Below, in pieces: positions 7,269 through 16,645 of a stretch of DNA of 64,000 nucleotides (position 1 is the first letter of the stretch; every line of letters starts with the position of its first letter). The translations under genes were made by a program, and so were the position numbers. The notes under the pieces are model-generated. The model saw only the letters and a program-made list of their open reading frames with translations. It did not search any database and was not told where the DNA came from. This DNA is from Falsihalocynthiibacter halioticoli (GTDB taxonomy: Bacteria; Pseudomonadota; Alphaproteobacteria; Rhodobacterales; Rhodobacteraceae): contig NZ_JAOYFC010000001.1 of assembly GCF_025802015.1 (NCBI RefSeq), forward strand, positions 1,054,001-1,118,000, written 5' to 3'.

Positions 7269-9509
7269 ATGACAGAACAAACCAGTGCAGATCAGCAGGA
7301 ACGCGTTATTGCCGAAGGCGTTGATGAGGAACCCGTTGAAAATAATCGACGTCTCTTTAGCGGAAACGCCTATTACGTTGTTGCGTTTCTCTCTGCATTC
7401 TATGCGTTTTTTCATGTCGCCGCGTTAAACGGATTATCAATTTCGGAATGGACGGGCATTGATATCCCGTTTCTGCCAAGGTTCCCGATGGAGACTTGGA
7501 ATTTCCGCATTGTCCATATTGCTGGCGCTCTCATCCTTGGGTTTACGCTCTATTCCGCGCGATCTTTTGTGGCAGACGGGGAGGGCAAAAAGAGCCCTGC
7601 GCTTGATCTGCTTGCTTGGGCGGCGATGCTTCCTGCGCTTTATGCGATCTGGACTGTGTTTGGGATCGCCAACCAGATTGCGAGTGGTGTGCAGTGGAAC
7701 GGCATGAGCCCAGAATTCAAGAACACCGAAATTTACCATTTCGGGTTGCCCTTGCTTGTGGCGACCACCGTGGGGATCATCACAGGGTGGCTACGCGGAC
7801 GTGAGCGCGGGCAGGTTTCGGTTCCCGACGTTCTTTTGTCGATCTGCGGTGTAGCCGTAGCGTTCTATCTCATCACGATCTACGACACATTGATGCGCAA
7901 TTCGACAGGAACGCCTTTCGCGCCGATTGGGATCAGCTTGGCGGCGGTTGTCGGTACAGTCCTGATCATGGAGCTCACGCGTCGTGTTGCGGGCCTTGCG
8001 CTGATTATCATTTCGGCAGTGTTTTTGGTTTACGTCTTTACGGGTGATTTGCTTCCGGGCTTCCTGAATGCGCCGAATATCGAATGGACACGCTTCTTTA
8101 GCCAAGTTTACACCGATGCAGGTATTCTCGGGCCAACAACAGCGGTTTCCTCGACTTATATCATTCTATTTATCGTGTTCGCCGCGTTTCTACAGGCATC
8201 CAAAGTTGGCGATTATTTCGTAAACTTTGCATTTGCCGCAGCGGGGAAATCACGCGGTGGTCCCGCGAAAGTTGCCATCTTTGCTTCCGGCTTGATGGGT
8301 ATGATCAACGGGACATCTGCGGGGAACGTGGTTGCGACGGGCTCGCTTACAATTCCATTGATGAAGAAGGTGGGTTACCCCAAACGAACTGCTGGTGCGG
8401 TTGAGGCCGCAGCCTCGACAGGCGGGCAGATCATGCCGCCGATCATGGGGGCTGGTGCCTTCATTATGGCCGAGATTACGGGTATTCCATACACCGACAT
8501 CGCCATAGCTGCGATCATTCCTGCAACGCTCTATTTCGTATCGATCTACTTTATGGTCGATTTCGAGGCGGCCAAATTGGGCATGCGCGGGATGCGCGCT
8601 GATGAACTGCCCAAGCTGGGCCAGATGATGCGCCAGATTTTCTTGTTCATCCCGATTATCATTCTGATCTATGCGCTGTTCATGGGCTATTCGGTTATTC
8701 GAGCAGGTACCTTGGCCACAGTCGCCGCGGCGGTGGTGTCGTGGCTGACGCCTGCGCGTATGGGCGTGCGAAGCACCGTCAAAGCGTTCGAAATCGCTGG
8801 GATCATGTCTATTCAGATTATCGCGGTCTGTGCCTGTGCGGGGATTATCGTTGGTGTGATTAGCCTTACTGGTGTGGGCGCGCGGTTCTCATCTGTTCTG
8901 CTCGGTCTCGCCGAAGCGAACCAATTCATCGCGCTCTTTTTCGCCATGTGTATTTCTATTCTGTTGGGAATGGGGATGCCGACAACCGCCGCCTATGCGG
9001 TTGCGGCGTCGGTGGTTGCGCCGGGGCTGGTTCAGTTGGGGATCCCTCAATTGACCGCGCATTTCTTTGTGTTCTATTTCGCCGTTGTTTCCGCGATTAC
9101 GCCTCCTGTGGCCTTGGCCAGTTATGCAGCGGCGGGGATTTCGGGCGCCAACCCGATGGAAACGTCTGTTGCGTCATTCAAGATCGGGATTTCTGCGTTC
9201 ATCGTGCCGTTCATGTTCTTCTATAACGGTGCGATCTTGATGGATGGGACATGGCTCGAAATTATCCGCGCGGGTGCAACTGCGATCTTCGGGGTGTTCC
9301 TTCTGTCGTCCGGGATGCAAGGCTGGTTCGCGGGCGCTCGCGTGGCATGGTTCATGCGCCTTGGTTTGGTGATCGGTGCGCTTTGTATGATCGCGGGCGG
9401 TTTGGTAACCGATTTGATCGGGGTAGCAATCGCAGGCGCGCTGTTTGTGGTGCAGTATAAGTTCCACCCAGCCCCTGATAGCCAGATTTCGGTGAAGGGC
9501 AGCGACTGA
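7269..9509 (+). CDS. TRAP transporter, fused small and large membrane subunits (4TM/12TM)
   Basis: 746 residues, strongly hydrophobic, with an N-terminal segment equivalent to the DctQ-like small subunit (about 30-250) and a DctM-like domain (about 260-680). Family motifs include INGTSAGNVVATGSLTIPLM, EAAASTGGQIMPPIMGAGAF and LLGMGMPTTAAYAVAASVVA. It should be an inner-membrane sodium/substrate symporter working with the TAXI protein encoded 96 bases upstream. The start has AAGGGG upstream. A four-segment extension follows the DctM domain, common in TAXI-type fusions. Confidence 0.94.
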   Translation: MTEQTSADQQERVIAEGVDEEPVENNRRLFSGNAYYVVAFLSAFYAFFHVAALNGLSISEWTGIDIPFLPRFPMETWNFRIVHIAGALILGFTLYSARSFVADGEGKKSPALDLLAWAAMLPALYAIWTVFGIANQIASGVQWNGMSPEFKNTEIYHFGLPLLVATTVGIITGWLRGRERGQVSVPDVLLSICGVAVAFYLITIYDTLMRNSTGTPFAPIGISLAAVVGTVLIMELTRRVAGLALIIISAVFLVYVFTGDLLPGFLNAPNIEWTRFFSQVYTDAGILGPTTAVSSTYIILFIVFAAFLQASKVGDYFVNFAFAAAGKSRGGPAKVAIFASGLMGMINGTSAGNVVATGSLTIPLMKKVGYPKRTAGAVEAAASTGGQIMPPIMGAGAFIMAEITGIPYTDIAIAAIIPATLYFVSIYFMVDFEAAKLGMRGMRADELPKLGQMMRQIFLFIPIIILIYALFMGYSVIRAGTLATVAAAVVSWLTPARMGVRSTVKAFEIAGIMSIQIIAVCACAGIIVGVISLTGVGARFSSVLLGLAEANQFIALFFAMCISILLGMGMPTTAAYAVAASVVAPGLVQLGIPQLTAHFFVFYFAVVSAITPPVALASYAAAGISGANPMETSVASFKIGISAFIVPFMFFYNGAILMDGTWLEIIRAGATAIFGVFLLSSGMQGWFAGARVAWFMRLGLVIGALCMIAGGLVTDLIGVAIAGALFVVQYKFHPAPDSQISVKGSD

Positions 9510-9547
9510 TAGAACCAAGAGGGGCGCTTTTCGCCTCTGTCAAACTG

Positions 9548-9584
9548 AAATGGCCCTTCACGCGCAATCCGTGAAGGGCCATTT
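9548..9584. terminator. Strong bidirectional terminator
   Basis: AAATGGCCCTTCACG (9548-9562) and CGTGAAGGGCCATTT (9570-9584) form a perfect 15-bp stem with a 7-base loop, ending in T residues on both strands. It separates the converging TRAP and mannitol operons. Confidence 0.9.
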
Positions 9585-9629
9585 TCGCTTTCAGAAAGTT
9601 GTGTTGGTAAAGCGCAGATGGTTTCCTGC

Positions 9630-11096
9630 TCAGGTGTTCAAGTAGGTAACAATCGTGGCTTCAACGCCTTCCAAGTGAAGCTGCTTGAGCCATAAGGCGA
9701 ACTTCGCACTGAAGTTTGGATCATCAGCCAAGGAACCATAGAACTCTCGTTGCTCCAGCCATGCCTGCGGGTTTTGTCGCGCTTCGTTTGCAACGGCCAT
9801 TAACTGCTCCCAAACAGGGTCGTTTGGCTCAATGCTACTGCCGTTCTCGCGAGTGCCGGTGCACATCCGCGCCCAGAGTGCCTGAGAAAGCGCGAGCCCG
9901 TCGATGGGGGCATTCTGTGATGCCGCCAGCCGTATGAGGGGGAGAAGCGCTCCCGTGTGTCGGCTGGACCCGTCGAACGCAACGCGCCGAACGGTATCGA
10001 CAATCGCGGGGTTGGAAAACCGAACATCAACCAGATCGACATATTGTTCTGGCGTACAGCCGGGAACGGTTTCGATATGCGGTGCGATTTCGGCCAAAGC
10101 AATTTTGCGGAACAGCCGTTTGATCAGCCGGTGCTCCATTGCTTCAGAAATGGTTGAAATGCCGACAATCTCCGCAGGATTAGCAACGATCTGATGCCCT
10201 CCGTTCAGGAGTTGCAGTTTCATGGCCTCAAAATCGTGAACGCGGTCTGAGATCGTTGCGCCGACATCTTCCCAAGCGGGGCGGCCCGCGCAGAACGCGT
10301 CTTCAATTACCCATTGGCGGAAGTTCTCGTGGGTGACGGGAACCATGTCGTCGACGCCGAGTTGCTGAACCAGTTCCAGTTCATTTGGCCCTGTGGCGGG
10401 TACAATGCAATCAACCATGGAATTGGGGAAGCTGACATTGCTTTCGATCCAGCGCGCAAGGTCTGGGTCACTTAGGTTTGCGAGGCCGATCACCACCTCT
10501 TTTAGAATGCGGCCATTGCCCGGCAAGTTGTCACAACTCATGCAGGTGAAAGGGCCGCTGCCAGCATCCCGGCGGGCTTTTAAGGCCGCTACGATTGCAC
10601 CAAAGGCCGTTTTGGGCGTGGTTGGGTTTTGAGCGTCAAAGGCAATATCCGGATGGGTCGGTGCAAAACGTTTGTCGGCGGGGTCAAGATAATAACCGCC
10701 CTCTGTGACCGTCAAAGAGACGATACGAATCCGTGGGTCGGTCATTTGCTGGATCAAGGGCTGGTTGCCGTCTTCGATCGGCACATAATCGATCATGGAA
10801 CCGACAACTTCCGCCGAGGTGCCTGATGGGTCCAACTCGATAAGAGTTGTTAAGTAATCCTGCGCCTCCAGCTTGGAGCGTTGGGCGCTGTCGTAATCTC
10901 GGACGCCAGCGCCGATGATAGCCCAGTCTTGCGCCTTTCCCTCTTGCATCAGCCGATGAAGATACCACGCCTGATGTGCACGATGAAAATTCCCAACCCC
11001 GATGTGAACAATCCCGGGTGTGAGCGCACTGCGATCATAGGTTGGCACCAAAACACTGTCGGGCAAGTTTTGAATTGTCGTGTTTCTGAGTTTCAT
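9630..11096 (-). CDS. mtlK: Mannitol 2-dehydrogenase (polyol long-chain dehydrogenase)
   Basis: 489 residues of the mannitol/fructuronate/altronate dehydrogenase family. The N-terminal NAD-binding part has IVHIGVGNFHRAHQAWYL, followed by SLTVTEGGYYL and CDNLPGNG; the C-terminal half has KLQLLNGGHQIVA, including the conserved catalytic-region NGGH (the Lys lies in MKLQLLNGGH). It most likely oxidises D-mannitol to D-fructose; fructuronate or arabitol activity is a weaker option. The ATG at 11096 with AGGAGA upstream is preferred to an upstream in-frame ATG. It is the last gene of the polyol ABC operon, 83 bases after the ATPase, which supports the mannitol assignment. Confidence 0.9.
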   Translation of the reverse strand: MKLRNTTIQNLPDSVLVPTYDRSALTPGIVHIGVGNFHRAHQAWYLHRLMQEGKAQDWAIIGAGVRDYDSAQRSKLEAQDYLTTLIELDPSGTSAEVVGSMIDYVPIEDGNQPLIQQMTDPRIRIVSLTVTEGGYYLDPADKRFAPTHPDIAFDAQNPTTPKTAFGAIVAALKARRDAGSGPFTCMSCDNLPGNGRILKEVVIGLANLSDPDLARWIESNVSFPNSMVDCIVPATGPNELELVQQLGVDDMVPVTHENFRQWVIEDAFCAGRPAWEDVGATISDRVHDFEAMKLQLLNGGHQIVANPAEIVGISTISEAMEHRLIKRLFRKIALAEIAPHIETVPGCTPEQYVDLVDVRFSNPAIVDTVRRVAFDGSSRHTGALLPLIRLAASQNAPIDGLALSQALWARMCTGTRENGSSIEPNDPVWEQLMAVANEARQNPQAWLEQREFYGSLADDPNFSAKFALWLKQLHLEGVEATIVTYLNT

Positions 11097-11179
11097 CGTC
11101 ACCGATCTCCTCGCGAAATGTCCCATCAGCTCTTCTTTCTTTTCGGCCGGATGTCAGGGAAAGGGGCAGGGGGTAAACA

Positions 11180-12184
11180 TCACTCGATGCGCAATCCGTC
11201 GGCCCCGAATTTGTGAATTTGGTCAGGCTGCGGTGTTAGATAAACCGTGTCGCCATGACGGACGGCAATGTCGCCAGAGATCCGCACCGTGAAGGTTTCA
11301 GCCAATCCAGTATCGTGGACGTGGATGAAGGTATCCGAGCCAAGGTGTTCGGCGACGCCAACAGTGCCTTTCCACATCCCCTCGGTCGTGCTGACTTCGG
11401 TGTGTTCTGGGCGAATTCCGATGGTGTCTGCTCCGCGTTTGGTTGCTTCTTCGCCAGTGATGAAATTCATGGTGGGCGAGCCGATAAACCCGGCGACAAA
11501 CTTGTTGCGTGGCCTGTGATAAAGATCGAGCGGGGATCCCACTTGTTCGATCACACCGGCTTGAAGCACAACGATTTTGTCGGCCATTGTCATCGCTTCA
11601 ACCTGATCATGCGTCACATAGATCATTGTTGTCGCCATGCGATTGTGCATCTCGCTGATCTCGATCCGCATGCCGACACGCAAAGCCGCATCAAGGTTGG
11701 AGAGGGGCTCGTCAAACAGGAAGGCAGAAGGATCGCGCACAATCGCGCGGCCAATAGCAACCCGCTGGCGTTGTCCGCCTGAAAGCTGCCCCGGTTTGCG
11801 CTCGAGGTAATCCGTCAGGTTCAGCGCCGCCGCTGCTGCGTTGATCCGCTTTTCTTGCTCGGCTTCGTCAATGCCCGCCATGCGCATCGGAAAGGCAATG
11901 TTCTTGCGAACAGTCATATGCGGATAGAGCGCATAGGATTGAAACACCATCGCCAATCCGCGTTTGGAGGGGGGCACCTCTGTCATGTCCTGATCGTCGA
12001 TCAGAATTCGGCCAGAGGTGGTTTCTTCCAGTCCGGCGATCAGCCGTAGCAGGGTGGACTTCCCGCAACCTGATGGTCCGACGAAAACCGCGAACTCGCC
12101 GTCTTCGATTGTCAGGTTTAGTGGCGGAATGACCTCAACGGTACCGAAGGTTTTTGTAACGTTTTCTAGTGAAATGCGTCCCAT
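11180..12184 (-). CDS. smoK: Polyol ABC transporter ATP-binding protein (SmoK/MtlK/UgpC-like)
   Basis: 334 residues. Walker A is GPSGCGKST, the signature is LSGGQRQRVAIGRAIV, Walker B is FLFDEPLSNLD, and the H-loop is YVTHD. A C-terminal TOBE-type regulatory domain (about 235-334) contains IGIRPEHTEV, typical of MalK/UgpC-family ATPases. The frame is open far upstream, but the ATG at 12184 with AAGGAAA is the natural start and avoids overlap with the permease gene, 11 bases upstream. It energises polyol uptake with the two permeases and binding protein of the same operon. Confidence 0.93.
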   Translation of the reverse strand: MGRISLENVTKTFGTVEVIPPLNLTIEDGEFAVFVGPSGCGKSTLLRLIAGLEETTSGRILIDDQDMTEVPPSKRGLAMVFQSYALYPHMTVRKNIAFPMRMAGIDEAEQEKRINAAAAALNLTDYLERKPGQLSGGQRQRVAIGRAIVRDPSAFLFDEPLSNLDAALRVGMRIEISEMHNRMATTMIYVTHDQVEAMTMADKIVVLQAGVIEQVGSPLDLYHRPRNKFVAGFIGSPTMNFITGEEATKRGADTIGIRPEHTEVSTTEGMWKGTVGVAEHLGSDTFIHVHDTGLAETFTVRISGDIAVRHGDTVYLTPQPDQIHKFGADGLRIE

Positions 12185-12195
12185 GTTGATTTTCC

Positions 12196-13029
12196 TTACT
12201 TCACGGCGCCAAAGGTCAAGCCTTGGACCAATTGTTTCTGACAGAACCAGCCCAACACGACGATCGGTCCGACGGCAGCGGTAGAGACAGCCGAGAGGCG
12301 TCCGAAGAACAGGCCTTCTGGTGCGCGGTTGCCTTCGATGAGTTTGGACAGGGTTGCGGCTTCTGTGGTGGTGAGACGCACGGTCCAGTAGGCTTCGTTC
12401 CAGCAAAAGATGAAGCAAAGCAGGGCTGTTGATGCGATGCCGCCCCATGCCAGCGGAACCAGGATCTCTTTGATCTCGCCAAGAGTATCCACGCCGTCCA
12501 TCTTGCCGGCCTCGATAATGTCTTTGGGGATTTCCTTGAAGTAGGTGAAGAGCATCCAGACAACGATTGGCAAGTTGATCAGGCTGAGCACCATGATGAT
12601 CAGGAAATGGGTGTCAAACAGACCGAGACTCTTGGTTAGGAAAGTCATCGGATAGAGAACCGCCGCCGCCGGAAGCATCTTGGTCGAGAGCATCCACATC
12701 AGCACATCTTTGGTTGCGCGGCTTGGGTTGAACGCCATCGCGTAAGCTGCTGGGATACCGACGAAAAGGGTAAACACCGTTGCGAAAACCGAGGTGATGA
12801 CCGAGTTGCGCGCAAAGCGCCAGTAGTCGTAGTTTTCGGTCATGTTCAGATAGTTATCGAGCGTTGGCTTGAACCAGAACAGATATTCAGGTTTCACCGC
12901 ATCTGCATCTGTTTTGAAGCTGGTCAGAACCATCCAAAAGATAGGAAAGAAGAACAGCAGGCCAACCATCCAGGCCAGCACAGGCCAAGCGATCTTTGAG
13001 AACTTTGTTGTTTGAGCGACAATGGCCAT
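12196..13029 (-). CDS. smoG: Polyol ABC transporter permease (SmoG/MtlG-like)
   Basis: 277 residues with six predicted membrane segments, MalG-type. The EAA loop is EAGKMDGVDTLGEIKEILVP at about 170-190. The N-terminus (FPIFWMVLTSFKTDADAV) is typical of carbohydrate permeases of the CUT1 class. It is encoded 5 bases downstream of its partner permease and 11 bases upstream of the ATPase. Confidence 0.93.
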   Translation of the reverse strand: MAIVAQTTKFSKIAWPVLAWMVGLLFFFPIFWMVLTSFKTDADAVKPEYLFWFKPTLDNYLNMTENYDYWRFARNSVITSVFATVFTLFVGIPAAYAMAFNPSRATKDVLMWMLSTKMLPAAAVLYPMTFLTKSLGLFDTHFLIIMVLSLINLPIVVWMLFTYFKEIPKDIIEAGKMDGVDTLGEIKEILVPLAWGGIASTALLCFIFCWNEAYWTVRLTTTEAATLSKLIEGNRAPEGLFFGRLSAVSTAAVGPIVVLGWFCQKQLVQGLTFGAVK

Positions 13030-13034
13030 GGTGA

Positions 13035-13973
13035 TTACTCCATCAATGTCTTGCCGATCATACGCAGCAAGAAGATTGCGACGATGTTGGCAAGGATGAC
13101 TGCGAAGATGCCGGTTGCGCTGGCAGCCCCGATGTTGTTGTTGGCGAATTCACCAATCAGATACGGTAGGTTCTTGTTTCCGTTACCACGGCTGACGATC
13201 TCGATTTCGGCGTAGAGCGACAGGTGGAAGATTGCCTGGATCATCACAACGATCGCAATCGGGCGTCCGAGGTGTGGCAAGGTTAGGAACCGGAACTGGG
13301 ACCATGCACTTGCGCCATCTAGAACAGCGGCTTCTTTCTGCTGTTGGTCCTCCGACTGAAGCGAAGTCATGAAAATCAGGATCGCGAAGGGTGTCCACTG
13401 CCATGTCACCATGATGATAACAGCCAGAGCCGATGTCTGTGTGGCGCGGAAGGAGATCGGCTCCAGTTCTGGCCACAACGAAAAGAACCACCCGATCAGG
13501 GGCGCATTGCGCAACCCATCGACCAGATCATTGATCCCGCCCACGGCGATGCCTTGCAGGCCAAGAACCGGATCAAGGATCATGTTGATCCACAGCACAG
13601 CGTTCACCGCTGGCATCACGAAAAACGGTGAAATCAACAGCACGCGTACAAAGCCACGGCCAGGGAAGGCGCGGTTGATCAGTACGGCAATCAGCACGCC
13701 AAGAATGACGGTAAGGAACAGAATGCTGCAAACGATCAGCAGGCTGTTCTGGATTGCCAGAATAAAATCTTTGGATTTCAGGACGAATTCGTAGTTTCCG
13801 AAGCCGCGCCAGTTGCTCAGGCTCGGTGTTGTCCATTCGGGGCGTCTTAGGCTGTTAAGCACATAGCGAATGAACGAAAAATACAGGGTCATCCCAAGGG
13901 GAACCAGCATCCAAACCAAAAGCAATAGTACCGCTGGTGTTTGCAGGAGCCTTGGAAGCGTTCTCTTAGACAT
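13035..13973 (-). CDS. smoF: Polyol ABC transporter permease (SmoF/MtlF-like)
   Basis: 312 residues, MalF-type CUT1 permease with six predicted membrane segments. The EAA-equivalent loop reads KEAAVLDGASAWSQFRFLTLP. It begins MSKRTLPRLLQTPAVLLLLV, with TAGCTTCATG context and an AGGAG-like site upstream. It forms the membrane heterodimer with the product of 12196-13029. Confidence 0.93.
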   Translation of the reverse strand: MSKRTLPRLLQTPAVLLLLVWMLVPLGMTLYFSFIRYVLNSLRRPEWTTPSLSNWRGFGNYEFVLKSKDFILAIQNSLLIVCSILFLTVILGVLIAVLINRAFPGRGFVRVLLISPFFVMPAVNAVLWINMILDPVLGLQGIAVGGINDLVDGLRNAPLIGWFFSLWPELEPISFRATQTSALAVIIMVTWQWTPFAILIFMTSLQSEDQQQKEAAVLDGASAWSQFRFLTLPHLGRPIAIVVMIQAIFHLSLYAEIEIVSRGNGNKNLPYLIGEFANNNIGAASATGIFAVILANIVAIFLLRMIGKTLME

Positions 13974-14090
13974 GAAGCTATCCTCCCGGCAAAACGACGA
14001 TCTGTCGTTAAGCGCGATATTCTAGGTTGCAATTACATTGGACGTTACGTGTCGTGCGTGCGTGAAAGCAAGTCAGCGACGTCGAAGGGT

Positions 14091-14118
14091 GGAGGGCCAT
14101 ACGGGCATATGGCCCTCC
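14091..14118. terminator. Hairpin between polyol binding protein and permease genes
   Basis: GGAGGGCCATA (14091-14101) and TATGGCCCTCC (14108-14118) form a perfect 11-bp stem with a 6-base loop, 14 bases after the stop of the binding-protein gene and without a clear T-run. Its position suggests partial termination or protection of the upstream mRNA segment. Confidence 0.65.
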
Positions 14119-14131
14119 AGGGGAGTGGAGA

Positions 14132-15415
14132 CTAGTAGTATCCAGCCTCCTGCATGATAGCATCTGCGGCCGCTTGCGAGGCTTCAAGCGCCTCATCTAC
14201 GGTCTTGGCACCGGACAGTGCTGCAGCCATTTCCTGAGCTACGGCAGAGCCGACCTCAGGGAATTCCGGAATAGACGCGAACTGAACGCCAACGTATGGC
14301 TTCAGATCTGTGGCTTGTGGAGCTGCGCTCTCAATTGCCGCCATTTCCGCTTTTGCAAAGTCTGCAACAGCTTGGAATTCAGGCAAAGCATAGGTTGAAG
14401 CACGCTGACCAGTTGGAACGGAGCCCCAACCAAATTCAGGATGGTTGCCTACGGCCTGAACATACTCTTTGGACGTTGCCCATTCGATGAAGTCAGCCGC
14501 TGCTTCTGCATTTGGCGAACCGGCAGGGATAGCCATTGCCCATGCCCAGAGCCAGTTGGCTCCAACCGGGTTGCCGGCGTTTGGCGATTGAGCGTATGCA
14601 ACGCCGTCCACTTCGAGGAACGATGCCGCGATTGTCGCGTCGATCCACATGCCGCACTTGCCTTCGTTGTAAAGCGCGAGGATCTCGTTGAACGAGTTAC
14701 CTTCAGAGCCTGGAGGGCCATAGTTGCCCAGCAGATCTACGTAGAAGTTGATTGCCGCACGCCACTCGTCGCTGTCGATGGTTGGGCGATAGTCTTTGTC
14801 AAACCATGCACCACCAAAAGAGTTCACGACAGTTGTGATGAACGCCATGTTGTCACCCCAACCTGGCTTGCCGCGCAAACATGCGCCGTAAACACCTTCG
14901 TCCGGGTTGTGAATGGCTGCGGCTGCGGCCTTTACGTTTTCCCAGCTGTCGTTGTCAGCAATGGTAACGCCGGCTGCGTCGGTGAGGTCTTTGCGGTACA
15001 TCACCATCGAGCTTTCGCCATAGAATGGTGCAGCGTAAAGCTGACCGTCGTGGCTCAGGCCAGCACGAATTGCAGGGAGAATGTCTTCGACATCGTATTC
15101 ATCGCCGAAGTTCAGAGGCTCAATCCAGCCTGCAGCGCCCCAGATTGGTGCTTCCTGCATGCCGATATTGATAACGTCATACTGACCGCCACCAGTGGCA
15201 GTATCCGAGGTCACTTGCTCCCGAAGAACACCTTCCTCCAGCGACACCCAATTCAGCTCAACGCCTGTCTCGGCTGTGTAAGCCTCGGCGACTTTCTGCA
15301 TGTTAATCATGTGACCGTTGTTAACGATCGCGATAGTGAGGCTGGTTTCGGCACTTGCCACACCGGCCATCAAAGTTAAGGCACTGACTGTACCAAGCGC
15401 GTTTCTATAGGACAT
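14132..15415 (-). CDS. smoE: Polyol ABC transporter substrate-binding protein (SmoE/MtlE-like)
   Basis: 427 residues with a cleavable signal peptide ending ...MAGVASA-ET. The mature protein is an extracellular solute-binding protein family 1 member (SLTIAIVNNGHMINMQKVAE, then GQYDVINIGMQEAPIWGAAG). In related Rhodobacteraceae operons such proteins bind mannitol, sorbitol or similar alditols; neighbouring mannitol dehydrogenase favours mannitol. It is the first gene of the operon; the start has GGGAGGAT upstream and a palindromic operator lies 72 bases before the ATG. Confidence 0.92.
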   Translation of the reverse strand: MSYRNALGTVSALTLMAGVASAETSLTIAIVNNGHMINMQKVAEAYTAETGVELNWVSLEEGVLREQVTSDTATGGGQYDVINIGMQEAPIWGAAGWIEPLNFGDEYDVEDILPAIRAGLSHDGQLYAAPFYGESSMVMYRKDLTDAAGVTIADNDSWENVKAAAAAIHNPDEGVYGACLRGKPGWGDNMAFITTVVNSFGGAWFDKDYRPTIDSDEWRAAINFYVDLLGNYGPPGSEGNSFNEILALYNEGKCGMWIDATIAASFLEVDGVAYAQSPNAGNPVGANWLWAWAMAIPAGSPNAEAAADFIEWATSKEYVQAVGNHPEFGWGSVPTGQRASTYALPEFQAVADFAKAEMAAIESAAPQATDLKPYVGVQFASIPEFPEVGSAVAQEMAAALSGAKTVDEALEASQAAADAIMQEAGYY

Positions 15416-15486
15416 CCGATCCTCCCTGTGTCTAGAAGTTGCACCAAAAGCGTAACCTCAGAAGTCCCGTTGCGTCAAATATTATT

Positions 15487-15500
15487 TTTACGCGCGTAAA
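15487..15500. promoter_or_regulatory. LacI-type operator of the polyol operon
   Basis: TTTACGCGCGTAAA is a perfect 14-bp palindrome with a central CG, as favoured by LacI-family repressors. It lies between the binding-protein gene and the lacI-like gene, just upstream of a TTGACG that could be a -35 element on the minus strand. A near-identical site precedes the regulator gene. Confidence 0.75.
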
Positions 15501-15531
15501 GTTTTATATTTGCGCATGCAAGATCAATAAC

Positions 15532-16563
15532 TTAGGCAGACCCCCGCATGATGAGTCGGCCTTCAAATAACGTGACGTCTCTTTCTTTCGCGCGGGTTTC
15601 TGATTCGATTAGGGCAAGAAGCGTCTCAACGCTGCGCGCGCCAATTGAGTCGTAATCCTGAGAAACGGTCGTGAGGGAAGGGCAGGTGTATTGAGAGAAG
15701 GGGTGATTATCATGTCCGGCAACACGAAGCGCGCTTCCTGCGCCCAAGCCCACTCTCAGGCCGTTTTCATAAGCAGCGGACAGAAAGCCGATCGCCAGTC
15801 GATCGTTTGAGCAAAGTACCGTGTTTGTCGGCAGTAGACGATTTTCGATCAACCTTGTTCCGCCTTTGAACCCAATCTCTTCAAAGTCCCATCCTTCGCC
15901 ATCTGTTTGTATCAAGTGGGGTTCTTGATCTAACCGCTCCATCGCCGCGACATATGCGGTCCGACGTTTATAGGCGTTCGGGTTAATCGGGTTCTTCATT
16001 TCAAAAAAGGCGGGGGGCTCGCCGGTTCGGCATAGGTATTCAACAATCAATTCAATGCTTTGATCATTGTCAGAGCCGAAAAATGCCTCGCCAACGCCTT
16101 CAAGATTGGCGTCAAATAGAACGGTCGGGACTTCTTCTGCAAACTCTGCGACCCGTTCATGATCGGAAGCTCGGCCCAGAGGAGCCAACAACACACCGGC
16201 AGGTTTGATTGCGCGCAAGCTCTCCAGATTGGCTAACTCCTGTTCCGGTCCGGCGTGCGAACTTAGCAGAAGCGGGTTAAAGCCAGCCTCTACGATCATG
16301 CCTTCAATTGTACGTGCGATGCCGGCAAAAAATGGGTCGGTCAGGTTGGGCACCACAAGGCCGATGTTTTTGGTCTGTCTGCGGTTTTGGTTGATCGCAT
16401 AGATGTTCGGCCTGTAATCGTGCTTCTCAAGAGCGGCTTCAATCCGCGCTCGGGTTGATTTCCGCACGCTGTCCGGATCGTTGAAGTATTTGGATATTGT
16501 CGGCCTGGAGATCCCGCTAACGGCTGCGAAGTCTTCCATGTTCTTTATTTTTGACTCACTCAT
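15532..16563 (-). CDS. LacI-family transcriptional regulator of the polyol operon
   Basis: 343 residues. The N-terminal helix-turn-helix (about 8-55) reads MEDFAAVSGISRPTISKYF and is followed by a hinge-helix region (HDYRPNIYA); the rest is a periplasmic-binding-protein-like sensor domain (NIGLVVPNLTDPFFAGIART). It probably represses or tunes the polyol operon at TTTACG-CGTAAA palindromes and releases on polyol or fructose binding. It is the first gene of this minus-strand group, with the second palindrome 83 bases upstream, indicating autoregulation. Confidence 0.92.
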   Translation of the reverse strand: MSESKIKNMEDFAAVSGISRPTISKYFNDPDSVRKSTRARIEAALEKHDYRPNIYAINQNRRQTKNIGLVVPNLTDPFFAGIARTIEGMIVEAGFNPLLLSSHAGPEQELANLESLRAIKPAGVLLAPLGRASDHERVAEFAEEVPTVLFDANLEGVGEAFFGSDNDQSIELIVEYLCRTGEPPAFFEMKNPINPNAYKRRTAYVAAMERLDQEPHLIQTDGEGWDFEEIGFKGGTRLIENRLLPTNTVLCSNDRLAIGFLSAAYENGLRVGLGAGSALRVAGHDNHPFSQYTCPSLTTVSQDYDSIGARSVETLLALIESETRAKERDVTLFEGRLIMRGSA

Positions 16564-16645
16564 CGCCCATCCTTTGCGGGCCCGCTGGGCCTCTCTTTGT
16601 CTGTGTTAGAAGGATAAGCCAAAATTTCAATTTTGCCACAAAAAA

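Noticed and set aside
14441..15379. 312-codon plus-strand frame opposite the polyol binding protein
   Set aside because: Shadow frame: Cys/Val/His-rich composition and no ribosome site; the minus-strand gene has a signal peptide and strong family motifs.
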